A stretch of 64,000 nucleotides of DNA from UKL13-2 sp031414695. Lineage in GTDB: Bacteria; Pseudomonadota; Gammaproteobacteria; Burkholderiales; Usitatibacteraceae. Made by a program: the position numbers and the translations under genes. This document shows, piece after piece, positions 50,953 through 59,722 of this stretch; position 1 is the stretch's first letter; each line of letters opens with the position of its first letter. The notes under the pieces are model-generated. The model saw nothing but the letters and a program-made list of their open reading frames with translations, did no database searches and was not told the origin of the DNA. The DNA lies in contig JANNWG010000035.1 of NCBI GenBank assembly GCA_031414695.1, positions 62,001 through 126,000 of the forward strand, written 5' to 3'.

Positions 50953-52767
50953 TTACCGTGCGCCGTCTTCTGCCAACATCGCGTCTTCGGCGCCCACACC
51001 TTGGCTTTGCGAGCCTGCTACGCGCAGCACCTCTTCCACACTCGTCACGCCGTGTGCGGCTTTAATCAAACCATCTTCGCGTAGCGTGCGAAATTTCCAG
51101 CCAACCGCCGATTGGCGCGCGATTTCAGCAAGTTCCATTGAGGATGCTCGCGCCACAATCGCATCTTGAATGGCTGGCGTTACCGTTAATAATTCATGAA
51201 TACCTGAGCGGCCGCGATACGCACTCGCTTCATCACGGCCAGATGCGGCGGCTCTAAAATTCGGCGAAGTTGGCATAGCGCTTGGATAGGCTTTTTTAAG
51301 CGTCGTAAATTCATCTTGCAGCCACTGCGCTGGCGCGACAGCAGCCGATTTTGCAGGCTCTAATTTACGAATCAAACGTTGCGCCAACACCGCTCTAACA
51401 GACGTGGCTAACAAAAATGGCTCAATGCCCATCTCAAGTAAACGCGTAAACGCTGACGGCGCATCATTGGTGTGAATGGTTGCCAATACCAAGTGCCCCG
51501 TCAGTGCGGATTGAATCGCAATCTCGGCAGTCTCGGCGTCTCGTATCTCACCAATCATGATCACATCAGGGTCGTGCCGCAAAATGGAACGTAACGCGCG
51601 TGCAAAGGTATAGCCAATCTCAGAGTGCGTTTGTATTTGCGTAATGCCCGACATGCGATATTCGACGGGGTCCTCCACCGTCACAATTTTTAATGAGCGA
51701 TCATTGATTGCAGACAGCGCCGAATAAAGCGTAGTGCTTTTACCCGAGCCCGTTGGACCCGTTACCAATACGATGCCATTGGGCTGCTGCAATATTTGCT
51801 CGAACGCCGCCAAAATATCCGGCGACATACCAAGCGAAGCCAGTGATAAATCCGCGCGTTCTTTTGGCAGCAATCGCAATACCAACGATTCGCCATGCAC
51901 ACCGGGTATAGCGGAGACGCGGATATCCATTTCCACCCCTGAGACGCGCGTGGTGATGCGACCATCCTGCGGCAAGCGGCGCTCTGCAATATCGAGCCCT
52001 GAGATTAACTTCACGCGAGAAGCGATAGCGTCAAAACTATCGCGCGGCCTTGCCATGCGCGTTTGCAATACGCCATCAACCCTGAGCCGCACCTCAAAGT
52101 CACGCTCGCCTGGCTCGATATGAATATCCGACGCCCGCTCATCAACCGCCTGTGCCAACACGTTATTGACGAACTCAATTACCGGCGCTTCTTCTGCCAA
52201 TTCACGTAAATAATTGGCGTCACCCATGTTGCCAGTACGAACTCTCGATTCACCATCGCGCAGCAGTTGTAATGCGCGTGCTAAATCTTGGCTGCGCGCC
52301 CAGCAAAACGTAACAACTTTACCCGCTACGTTGTGACCAACAAGCTCATTTAATTCGCGATCTAACGGATCTTTTGTCATCACCACCAGCCCAGACTGGT
52401 GCATAAACGGCACCGCCTCGCGTGATTGCCACCAGCTACGCGTGAGTTTTAGATGATTCAGCGCTTCACTCACCATCGCCGCATCAGGCGTGCTGCTTGG
52501 GGCGCTGGAGGATGACAGCAGCGATAAACCAGTCTGCATACTCAAATGGGGTAGTAACGTTTCCTCAGACAGCGCGCCCATCCGTACCAATACTGCGCCT
52601 AGCCGATTACTCGCCGCGCGAATGCCCGCGCCACCCGTAATCTCACGCTGAAACGTTAGCGCCTTCTCAACGTCATTTGCGCTAATTTTGCCCGCTGCAA
52701 CCAGACGCGTACCGATAAGATCAGATGAGTTGTCGATATCATTAATGTTGATTGTCTGTGCTGTCAT
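50953..52767 (-). CDS. gspE: T2SS/T4P-type secretion ATPase GspE
   Basis: The 604-residue protein has an N-terminal GspE II domain and the ATPase core: Walker A VTGPTGSGKSTTLYSALS near residue 340, Asp box VTVEDPVEYRMSGITQIQ, Walker B DPDVIMIGEIRDAETAE and His box GHLVLATIHTNDA. The paired CxxC zinc motif usual between RLxRKL and YRGRxGIHELL is absent; that stretch reads AASGRDEASAYRGRSGIHEL. It drives pseudopilus growth. It is encoded with gspF but apart from the other T2SS genes. Confidence 0.93.
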   Translation of the reverse strand: MTAQTININDIDNSSDLIGTRLVAAGKISANDVEKALTFQREITGGAGIRAASNRLGAVLVRMGALSEETLLPHLSMQTGLSLLSSSSAPSSTPDAAMVSEALNHLKLTRSWWQSREAVPFMHQSGLVVMTKDPLDRELNELVGHNVAGKVVTFCWARSQDLARALQLLRDGESRVRTGNMGDANYLRELAEEAPVIEFVNNVLAQAVDERASDIHIEPGERDFEVRLRVDGVLQTRMARPRDSFDAIASRVKLISGLDIAERRLPQDGRITTRVSGVEMDIRVSAIPGVHGESLVLRLLPKERADLSLASLGMSPDILAAFEQILQQPNGIVLVTGPTGSGKSTTLYSALSAINDRSLKIVTVEDPVEYRMSGITQIQTHSEIGYTFARALRSILRHDPDVIMIGEIRDAETAEIAIQSALTGHLVLATIHTNDAPSAFTRLLEMGIEPFLLATSVRAVLAQRLIRKLEPAKSAAVAPAQWLQDEFTTLKKAYPSAMPTSPNFRAAASGRDEASAYRGRSGIHELLTVTPAIQDAIVARASSMELAEIARQSAVGWKFRTLREDGLIKAAHGVTSVEEVLRVAGSQSQGVGAEDAMLAEDGAR

Positions 52768-52792
52768 GGCTTATGTGCTTAGGTTGCATAAA

Positions 52793-53074
52793 ATGTCGTA
52801 TCACCAAAATAATTTAACCGCTTATGGGCAATGTGTGAAAAAACACTTGCAACAATCGTCAAATCAAAATATTCTCGCACATGTCGTCGAGTCAGTATGT
52901 AACGACAGTGCCACGTCTTACAGTTACAGTAACTTCTTAACTGTTGTGGATTGTTGTAATATTGCAACACAAGCATTGCAAAACTACGAGAAACACGCGC
53001 GGATTTGCAAATTGATGGATTTTTCTTTACCATTACAGCGTCGTCGTATTAAACTCACGATGTCAGCAAGGTAG
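52793..53074 (+). CDS. Possible small Cys-containing protein
   Basis: A 93-codon frame starts MSYHQNNLTAYGQCVKKHLQ and is basic at the end (PLQRRRIKLTMSAR). No good ribosome site precedes it and no family is recognised. It is divergent from gspE. It may be spurious. Confidence 0.25.
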   Translation: MSYHQNNLTAYGQCVKKHLQQSSNQNILAHVVESVCNDSATSYSYSNFLTVVDCCNIATQALQNYEKHARICKLMDFSLPLQRRRIKLTMSAR

Positions 53075-53098
53075 CTACGATTCTTTGAAGGTAATACC

Positions 53099-53191
53099 AT
53101 CGCGCCGGCGCGATTATAAAAAGAACGAACTGCCTCGCTAAACCGTTATGTAAAATTTTAGTTAGTACTAACAATCCTTCAAGGAGATCGT
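53099..53191 (+). promoter_or_regulatory. Upstream region of the abundant secreted protein gene, with two palindromes
   Basis: A perfect 16-base palindrome (ATCGCGCC/GGCGCGAT) lies at 53099-53114 and a 12-base one (GTTAGTACTAAC) at 53161-53172. TGTAAAAT at 53150-53157 may be an extended -10. AAGGAG at 53181-53186 is a strong ribosome site. Confidence 0.4.
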
Positions 53192-54694
53192 ATGAACGTT
53201 TCAAAAAATAAAGTTACCCTTCTAGCTGCTGCAATCGCAACTGTATTCGCTTCTGCTGCTCAAGCACAAGTTGATATGGATGCACCGGCCGGCGCAGTAC
53301 CAGCCGCTCGTTACGCACAAGAAATCCGTGGTCCACTGACAGTGGTTCAAGCTGCTGCAAATAGCTTTAAGTCACAGGTTGGTTTTGGTTTCACCACGCT
53401 AGGCGCAGTTCGCTTTATGCGTGTTGATTTGACCAATGCTAGATTTGTCGCTTTGCCTACAGCACTTAATGCAGTTGTTGTTATGGCCGGTGTGGATACA
53501 ACCGTGGCTTTTGGTGGCACGAATGCTAGCTTCGTAATTGTTCAGCTTACACCTACAGCACTAACACCAGCAAACACAGTATTTACATTCAACGCTGTTG
53601 GTAACTACAGCATCCAAAACTTTGATGGCCCAGTAGTTGCCACCTACCGTTTGTATGAAACTGCTGCTACCGCGCAAAATGCACCTGAAGTTGCTACAAA
53701 CGTTTTGTATCGTAATGCGGCGACAATTTTCAACGTTGCACCTGCATTCCGTATCAATAACCTAGCACGTACAGATAGCGTTTCATCTTCAGGCGCGGCG
53801 TTCTTGCGTTTCACATCAGGCTTATCACGTCAATCAGTTGGCGCGGTTAACTTGGCGTTAGATACGTCTAACACGCCAGCACTTGGCGGTTCGATTTTGG
53901 ATCAAACAAATACAGCAGTTGCTCTTGGTACTGCTGCTGGTATTGTGTTTGACCAAACAGCAACTGGCACGACGTTGTCTGTGGCTGGTGATTTCACAGC
54001 AACTGGTGCAGCAGCGACAAACGTTCGCCTAAGCGCGCTTGGTGGTGTTTGCCCGGCTGATCCTGCAACAGCAGGTGGTGCGACAGCGGTTACCGCAACT
54101 TCCGCATCTTTCGCAACAAGCGGTACGCCAGCTTCAGGCTCTAACCCAATCGAAGCTAATGCAATCATGACGCAAGCAGGTGCTGGTGACACTACAACAG
54201 CTACCCAACAGCGTAACGTGTGTTTCTACGCAAATGGTACAACTGCAATCCCAGCATCAGACTATGTTGCGTCATACAACGTTGTTCCAACTGCTCTTTA
54301 TCGCGCATTGAATTACGGTACCAAGACCATCGGTCGTATTACACGTGACGGTACCGAATTGCAGTCACCATGGTTCAGCATTTCAACGGGCTACGTTAGC
54401 CGTTTCTTTGTAACCAATACAAGTGCTGTCCCGTTTACCTGTTCAGTTCGTTTGATTGGTGAAACTGGTAATACCTTGACAGCAGGTGCTACTACTGTCA
54501 TCAGCGTACCAGCGAACGGTGTAGCGGTAGCAACAGCAACAGAAATTTTGTCAGCCGCATCGGTATCACCACGTGCAGCTGCAATATTCTCTTGTAATGC
54601 ACCGTCTACTTCAGTACAAGGTGCTTATGTATTGACCAACACCGCGACTGGTGCAGTAGCTAACACAGGTATGAAGCGTCCAGGTACAAACTAA
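53192..54694 (+). CDS. Secreted Ala/Thr-rich surface protein, probably abundant
   Basis: The 500-residue protein has a clear signal peptide (LLAAAIATVFASAAQAQ). The mature part is rich in Ala, Thr, Val, Asn and Gly, predicted beta, with few charged residues. Cys residues at GVCPADP, NVCFYANG, PFTCSVR and IFSCNAP suggest two disulfides. The strong ribosome site, the tight terminator and a preference for codons such as CGT, GGT and AAC suggest high expression. This looks like an S-layer-type or other major surface or secreted protein. I know no family by sequence; T2SS export is possible given nearby genes. Confidence 0.8.
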   Translation: MNVSKNKVTLLAAAIATVFASAAQAQVDMDAPAGAVPAARYAQEIRGPLTVVQAAANSFKSQVGFGFTTLGAVRFMRVDLTNARFVALPTALNAVVVMAGVDTTVAFGGTNASFVIVQLTPTALTPANTVFTFNAVGNYSIQNFDGPVVATYRLYETAATAQNAPEVATNVLYRNAATIFNVAPAFRINNLARTDSVSSSGAAFLRFTSGLSRQSVGAVNLALDTSNTPALGGSILDQTNTAVALGTAAGIVFDQTATGTTLSVAGDFTATGAAATNVRLSALGGVCPADPATAGGATAVTATSASFATSGTPASGSNPIEANAIMTQAGAGDTTTATQQRNVCFYANGTTAIPASDYVASYNVVPTALYRALNYGTKTIGRITRDGTELQSPWFSISTGYVSRFFVTNTSAVPFTCSVRLIGETGNTLTAGATTVISVPANGVAVATATEILSAASVSPRAAAIFSCNAPSTSVQGAYVLTNTATGAVANTGMKRPGTN

Positions 54695-54713
54695 TCATTT
54701 GTGCAGTATCAAA

Positions 54714-54743
54714 AAAACAGGGGGCTTCGGCCCCCTGTTTTAT
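54714..54743 (+). terminator. Rho-independent terminator after the secreted protein gene
   Basis: AAAACAGGGGG pairs with CCCCCTGTTTT around C-TTCG-G, a stable tetraloop, followed by TATTT. It lies 20 bases after the stop. Confidence 0.95.
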
Positions 54744-54861
54744 TTACAGCCTAGTTTTCGTTTTGCGTTGGTACCATTGAAAAATATTATTTCAGTTGGC
54801 ATTTTGCGAGCGCAAGTATTTAAGTTTTTTTCGTTTTAACCTAAACACTAATATTGCAATC

Positions 54862-56304
54862 ATGATTAACAAAGCAATCATTTTTTTATTTAGCGTATTT
54901 TTTTTATGCACGACTAGTTTTAACGTAGCCGCCCAAAAAATAAGGGATTTACTGCCAAAAGAGCCAGTGGGTCCACTCGCGGTAAAGCCAAGTGTGTTTA
55001 CCCAAACTAATTTAGATTTAAGTCCTAACCGGATAGCGGCGGAACCATTTAGTTGGTCATCCAATATTTTGTCCGAGCTTAGGAAAGGTGGCGTGGCTAT
55101 TTTTATTCGTCACCCTGCTACTGTAGGCGAAGACGCTAAAGCTACCAGTAACTGGTGGCTGCAATGCGGTAGTACGCGCAGCCTAACACCACAAAGCCTT
55201 AATGTAATGGCAAGTATAGGCAACGCTATCAAGCGCATGCGAGTGCCTATTTCAGAAGTGCGAACTAGCGAATTTTGTCGCGCCTTAGATGCGGGCTCTG
55301 CCATTGGCATCGGCTTGCCAAAGTCGCATGCCGCGCTTAATACGGTGGATGTGCTTTCCGCTACAGGGCTAAATGCCACACAAGTCGCCAGTGGGTTAAC
55401 AACGTTATTCTTATCAACGCCTGCAATGGATACGAGCACGATATTCATTGGGCATGAATACCCAAGCAACTATTTAGCAGATCCTATTTTGGCAGGACTA
55501 GCAGAGGGTGAGGCGGCCCTTTTTAAAAGACATAAAGACGATACAGTCGAATTTTTAACAAGGATAAAACCTAATCAATGGGAGACCATGGCGCGCGCCG
55601 ACGAGGCTGAACGACTTCGTGATGCTACGGCGTTTCAAGAGCGTCTATTGCAAAGTCAACGACTAAAGCCGGCGTCTCCAATTGTAGGCGCTGTTGAGGA
55701 AAGTGTCGTTAGTTCTAGTTTGAGCCAGCAATACATAGACCAACGCATCAACATTACTAGTGATAAGCTAGTTGATGCCCTCAAAAAGGGTGGATATATT
55801 CTCTATATGCACCACACGCTAGCAACGCTAGGCGTGGATACGAACTTGGACGTAATTAAAAATTGGCAGCAGCATTGTGTACTCCAAGCTAACTTAACGG
55901 AACGTGGAAAAAAAGATGCCGAATCCGTTGGCAGTGCAATACGAGCCTTGCGAATACCGATCGGGAACGTTTACACATCAGATTTTTGCCGAGCAAAAGA
56001 TACTGCTACCTTGATGGGTTTTAAGAAGTTTAGTGTTGAGAAAACATTAAATCTTAGTGCCGGACAGCCCATGTTGGCTGATCGAGCATTTCTACGCGCG
56101 CAGTTGCTAACTGCCTTACCTAAAAAAGGGACTAATACCTTGCTGGTATCGCATCCACACATTGATGGCATCATGCCGCTGGAGTTGACCATTCGCAATA
56201 GCTTACCCGGTGAAATTATTGTGTTTTCCCCCAATATTAATGGCAGAGCGCACCCTGTTGCGACCATTACCGTCGCGCAATGGGCACAACTGTTGTCAAA
56301 ATAA
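54862..56304 (+). CDS. Exported tandem histidine-phosphatase-fold protein (degenerate)
   Basis: The 480-residue protein has a signal peptide (INKAIIFLFSVFFLCTTSFN) and two histidine-phosphatase domains. Domain 1 has IFIRHPATVG, WWLQC, TSEFCRA and IGHEYPS. Domain 2 has LYMHHTLATLG, WQQHC, TSDFCRA and VSHPHID. The canonical RHG is RHP in domain 1 and HHT in domain 2, so domain 2 lacks the first Arg. Both domains keep a W-x-x-C and an S-x-F-C-R cysteine, probably a disulfide. It resembles the product of 57871. The activity of this copy is doubtful. I chose the ATG at 54862 for the signal peptide. Confidence 0.78.
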   Translation: MINKAIIFLFSVFFLCTTSFNVAAQKIRDLLPKEPVGPLAVKPSVFTQTNLDLSPNRIAAEPFSWSSNILSELRKGGVAIFIRHPATVGEDAKATSNWWLQCGSTRSLTPQSLNVMASIGNAIKRMRVPISEVRTSEFCRALDAGSAIGIGLPKSHAALNTVDVLSATGLNATQVASGLTTLFLSTPAMDTSTIFIGHEYPSNYLADPILAGLAEGEAALFKRHKDDTVEFLTRIKPNQWETMARADEAERLRDATAFQERLLQSQRLKPASPIVGAVEESVVSSSLSQQYIDQRINITSDKLVDALKKGGYILYMHHTLATLGVDTNLDVIKNWQQHCVLQANLTERGKKDAESVGSAIRALRIPIGNVYTSDFCRAKDTATLMGFKKFSVEKTLNLSAGQPMLADRAFLRAQLLTALPKKGTNTLLVSHPHIDGIMPLELTIRNSLPGEIIVFSPNINGRAHPVATITVAQWAQLLSK

Positions 56305-56308
56305 AAAA

Positions 56309-57772
56309 ATGCGACCAACTTTATCCAGCACCGCTAGCGTGAATGCAATTAATGAGGCGGGTAAGTTGCTTGAACGCGGCGCGACAATTGAAGCGCTTGC
56401 AATGATTGACCGCGTCAACAACGCTAATTTATCGTCTGAGGCAGCCGCGCAGGCCGCCTATTTGCGCGGACGAATATTAATCGAACTTGTTGAATATGAA
56501 GCTGCTGTTGAGCCATTGCGCGCAGCTTGTCAAATTCAAAAGTCAAATCCTGTATATCGAATCGCGCTCAGTGCTGCGCTGCATTTTTTAGGCGATATTG
56601 AAGGTGCAGAAAAACAATGTCGTGAGGCAATAAGGCTTGCACCAACCGCCGAAAACCCGCACTTTAATCTTGCAACAATGCTCTATCAAAAAGGCAATTA
56701 CCAAGCTGCGGTACGCGCCTATGAAGCCGCAATTTCACGCAAAGCAAATTTTGTTGACGCGCTAGCAGGCCTTGCCAATATTTATGTGATTGAAAATAAA
56801 TTAGCATTAGCAGAGGCGCTATTAAAGCGAGCATTACTGGCCGATCCAAACAGTATCAATGCATTAACAGTGGATGCTTGTTACGATGAAAAGTCGGGGC
56901 ACCATTCACAAGCAATAGAAAAATTGCAGCGGGCGCTAACTATCGATGCTGGCTATGCCGAATCTTGGTTTCACTTGGGTCGAATTAAGGGTGGCATGGG
57001 TGAAACAGAAGAGGCAGCGGCCTGCTTTGAAAAAGCATTAGCCATTGATCCGCAGAATCCGCAAATCCAATTTATGTGCCGCACTTACTCGGTTGGAAAT
57101 CTGCCATCCAATGGCGCTGAACAAGCTGATAAGGTGCCAACTTTAATTGTTCGCGATTTGTTTGATCAATATGCCTCAACGTTCGATGAAAGTCTTGTGA
57201 CGGCTCTACAATACAAAACGCCTGAAAAAATTTATGCTGCTCTATCCAATTGGCTTAATAAAGCTTCCAACCTCAACGCAGTCCTAGATTTAGGCTGCGG
57301 CACCGGGCTGATGGGCCTACATATAGCTCAACACACTAACCAACTTGTAGGGGTAGATCTCTCCAGCAAAATGTTACAGAAGGCGAATGGCCGAGGCTAT
57401 GCATTGCTCCATGAAGCGAGTATTGAACGCTACCTTGAAGAGACCGAGCCGTCACAATTCAACCTTATTATTGCGGCTGATGTGTTTGTATATGTAGGTG
57501 ATTTACAATCAATCTTTAAGCATATTGAAAGCGCTCTCGTAGCACACGGAAAATTTGCATTTTCAACAGAGTCGCTTAATGGACCAACAAATATTGAGCC
57601 AGCACAAGAATATTTACTCAGAACGACAGGACGTTACGCGCATCGTTCGGACTACATAATGCGCATTGCTAAGTTAGCGGGACTAGATTTAGAAAGCGTA
57701 TCCGAAGTTGTGTTGCGAACTGATGCGGGTAAAGATGTTTTAGGCAATATTTACGTTTTAGTAAAAGCCTAA
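56309..57772 (+). CDS. TPR-repeat SAM-dependent methyltransferase
   Basis: The 487-residue protein has six or seven TPR units in residues 1-270 (for example AEKQCREAIRLAPTAENPHF, NLATMLYQKGNYQAAVRAYE, AAACFEKALAIDPQNPQIQF). The C-terminal class I methyltransferase has VLDLGCGTGLMGLHIAQHTN and VGVDLSSKMLQKA. The substrate is unknown; similar TPR-methyltransferases often modify proteins or sugars at the cell surface. It starts 4 bases after the phosphatase-like gene, so the genes 54862-57772 are probably one operon. Confidence 0.82.
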   Translation: MRPTLSSTASVNAINEAGKLLERGATIEALAMIDRVNNANLSSEAAAQAAYLRGRILIELVEYEAAVEPLRAACQIQKSNPVYRIALSAALHFLGDIEGAEKQCREAIRLAPTAENPHFNLATMLYQKGNYQAAVRAYEAAISRKANFVDALAGLANIYVIENKLALAEALLKRALLADPNSINALTVDACYDEKSGHHSQAIEKLQRALTIDAGYAESWFHLGRIKGGMGETEEAAACFEKALAIDPQNPQIQFMCRTYSVGNLPSNGAEQADKVPTLIVRDLFDQYASTFDESLVTALQYKTPEKIYAALSNWLNKASNLNAVLDLGCGTGLMGLHIAQHTNQLVGVDLSSKMLQKANGRGYALLHEASIERYLEETEPSQFNLIIAADVFVYVGDLQSIFKHIESALVAHGKFAFSTESLNGPTNIEPAQEYLLRTTGRYAHRSDYIMRIAKLAGLDLESVSEVVLRTDAGKDVLGNIYVLVKA

Positions 57773-57870
57773 AGTTAGTACGAGCGATTGGGGTCTATGT
57801 TCAAGACCAATCAATTTTTATAGTCATTGAAATTGTCCGCAGCAAAAAATTAGTTATAAGGGAACGACAC

Positions 57871-59271
57871 ATGCAATATCTTCCGTCCATTAAGCTGTCT
57901 ATGTTGCTTTTTTGTATTGTTCAAGCCTTGATTTGTTCGACGCTAACAAATGCAGTTGAACCGATAAATTCAAAGGCCCCATCAACTTCAGCACTAACCG
58001 TCATCGACGAGCCCTACGCTCTATACGATGGTTTAGTCCGTGAGCTTCGCCGTGGTGGCTACGTGATTTACATGCGTCACGGCGCTGTGCAAGCAGGAAC
58101 CACAGATACGCGTAGTACAGGCGAATGGTGGAAAAACTGCGCCACGACGCAGCGTACTAGTGCGGCGGTATTGCCAAACGCGCAAGCAGTAGGTCTAGCT
58201 TTATCCAAGCAGCGTATTGTTGTAAGCGATGTGCAGACAAGTGAATTTTGTCGCGCCTATGAGACGGCAATTTTTTTAGGCTTATCCTCACCGAAGCGTA
58301 ATGCCGCGCTTAATGACATTACGGCGTTTAATTCACAAAAACGCAACTTGGCTGATTTGGCTGGTGGCATCTCTACGTTACTGTCTACCGTCCCGCCGGT
58401 GGGACAAAATCGCCTTCTGGTCGGCCATTTGTTGCCACCGACAATCATTCATCCACTACTGTCACTCGTACAGGAAGGTCACACTTTAATTTTTAAGCCA
58501 GAAGGTAATGGCCGCTTTCATTTTGTGGCGGCATTGTCGCCGAGTCAGTGGCAGTATATTGGCAATCAACCCGTCTACGAAAATCAGCAAGTGGTGATTC
58601 AATCCACGGTGCCGCAGGCGAGTGCACAAATTGTACAAGCACCGCAGGTGGTGCAACCCCCAGTTGCCCCACAGCCGCCGATGATTGATCCAGCGCGCGA
58701 AATTAAAGGCCAGGCATTGATCACCGCACTACGCAAAGGCGGCTACAACCTTTACATGCGCCACGCGCAATCAAACGTCGGCGCGGATCAAGATTTGCTC
58801 AAAGTGCCGATGTGGTGGGAAAACTGCATGCTTCAACGCAATATTTCTGAGATGGGTCGTGAGCAGGCCAAAAAGGTTGGCACGGCAATACGTGATTTAA
58901 AGTTGCCAATTGCAGAAGTCAAGGCGAGCCAATTTTGTCGCGTACAAGAAACAGCAAAGTTGATGGATGTTGGCACCGTTAAAATGACGCAAGATTTGAA
59001 TCATGTGATCGGACAAAATGCGGGTACGGATATCAATTCACTGCGTTTCGCGCTGCTGGCGACCATGCCACCTAGAGGCAAAAATATTGTGATGGTTTCA
59101 CATACACATGGCAGTGCGCGAAATGAAGAGCGCATCATGAGCGGCATTCAAGAAGCTGAGATTGTTGTCTATCAGCCTGATGGTAAAGGCGGCTCGGAGC
59201 CTATCGCGCGTATTCCCCCAGCTGATTGGGAAATGCTGTTGCAACTTGCCATCAATACCAAGGCTAAATAA
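57871..59271 (+). CDS. Exported tandem histidine-phosphatase-fold protein
   Basis: The 466-residue protein has a signal peptide (SIKLSMLLFCIVQALICSTL) and two phosphatase domains joined by a Pro/Gln/Val-rich linker (VPQASAQIVQAPQVVQPPVA). Domain 1 has an intact VIYMRHGAVQ, plus WWKNC, TSEFCRA and VGHLLPP. Domain 2 has NLYMRHAQSN, WWENC, ASQFCRV and VSHTHGS. Domain 1 keeps Arg-His-Gly and the second His. The domain pattern repeats that of the 54862 product. Its stop overlaps the gspG ATG (TAATG). Confidence 0.82.
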   Translation: MQYLPSIKLSMLLFCIVQALICSTLTNAVEPINSKAPSTSALTVIDEPYALYDGLVRELRRGGYVIYMRHGAVQAGTTDTRSTGEWWKNCATTQRTSAAVLPNAQAVGLALSKQRIVVSDVQTSEFCRAYETAIFLGLSSPKRNAALNDITAFNSQKRNLADLAGGISTLLSTVPPVGQNRLLVGHLLPPTIIHPLLSLVQEGHTLIFKPEGNGRFHFVAALSPSQWQYIGNQPVYENQQVVIQSTVPQASAQIVQAPQVVQPPVAPQPPMIDPAREIKGQALITALRKGGYNLYMRHAQSNVGADQDLLKVPMWWENCMLQRNISEMGREQAKKVGTAIRDLKLPIAEVKASQFCRVQETAKLMDVGTVKMTQDLNHVIGQNAGTDINSLRFALLATMPPRGKNIVMVSHTHGSARNEERIMSGIQEAEIVVYQPDGKGGSEPIARIPPADWEMLLQLAINTKAK

Positions 59272-59711
59272 TGTTCTCACGACAATCTACTATGCGCGGC
59301 TTTACCCTAATGGAGATGCTTGTCGTGCTGGCGATCATTGCCGCCATCGCTGGCTTGCTTGGGCCACGTTTGCTCGGGACGCTTGACCGTGAAGCACCAA
59401 AGCTCGCCGCCACACAAGCCAAAATGTTACGCAGCGCGGTAGAAACATTTAGGCTTGATGTTGGCCGCTATCCAACACAGCAAGAAGGCTTGGCGGCGCT
59501 ATCCACAAAGCCAAGTGATCCTGCAATCGCAGCACGCTGGCGCGGCCCGTATTTGGATGGTGATTTGCCCGTTGACCCGTGGAAAAACCCGTATCAATAC
59601 GCCATACCGGGCGCTAATGGTCAGCCGTTTGCGCTGTATTCGTTAGGCGTTGATGGCAAACGTGGTGGAGAAGGTGACAATGCGGATATTGGCATACTGC
59701 CAGCGAACTAA
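59271..59711 (+). CDS. gspG: T2SS major pseudopilin GspG
   Basis: The 146-residue protein has MRGFTLMEMLVVLAIIAAIA with Glu at +5 and the conserved GspG tail (RWRGPYLDGDLPVDPWKNPY, LYSLGVDGKRGGEGDNADIG) with the calcium-binding Asp loop. It forms the pseudopilus shaft. The start overlaps the stop of a histidine-phosphatase-like gene, an unusual partner. Confidence 0.96.
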   Translation: MFSRQSTMRGFTLMEMLVVLAIIAAIAGLLGPRLLGTLDREAPKLAATQAKMLRSAVETFRLDVGRYPTQQEGLAALSTKPSDPAIAARWRGPYLDGDLPVDPWKNPYQYAIPGANGQPFALYSLGVDGKRGGEGDNADIGILPAN

Positions 59712-59722
59712 TGCTATGTGGG

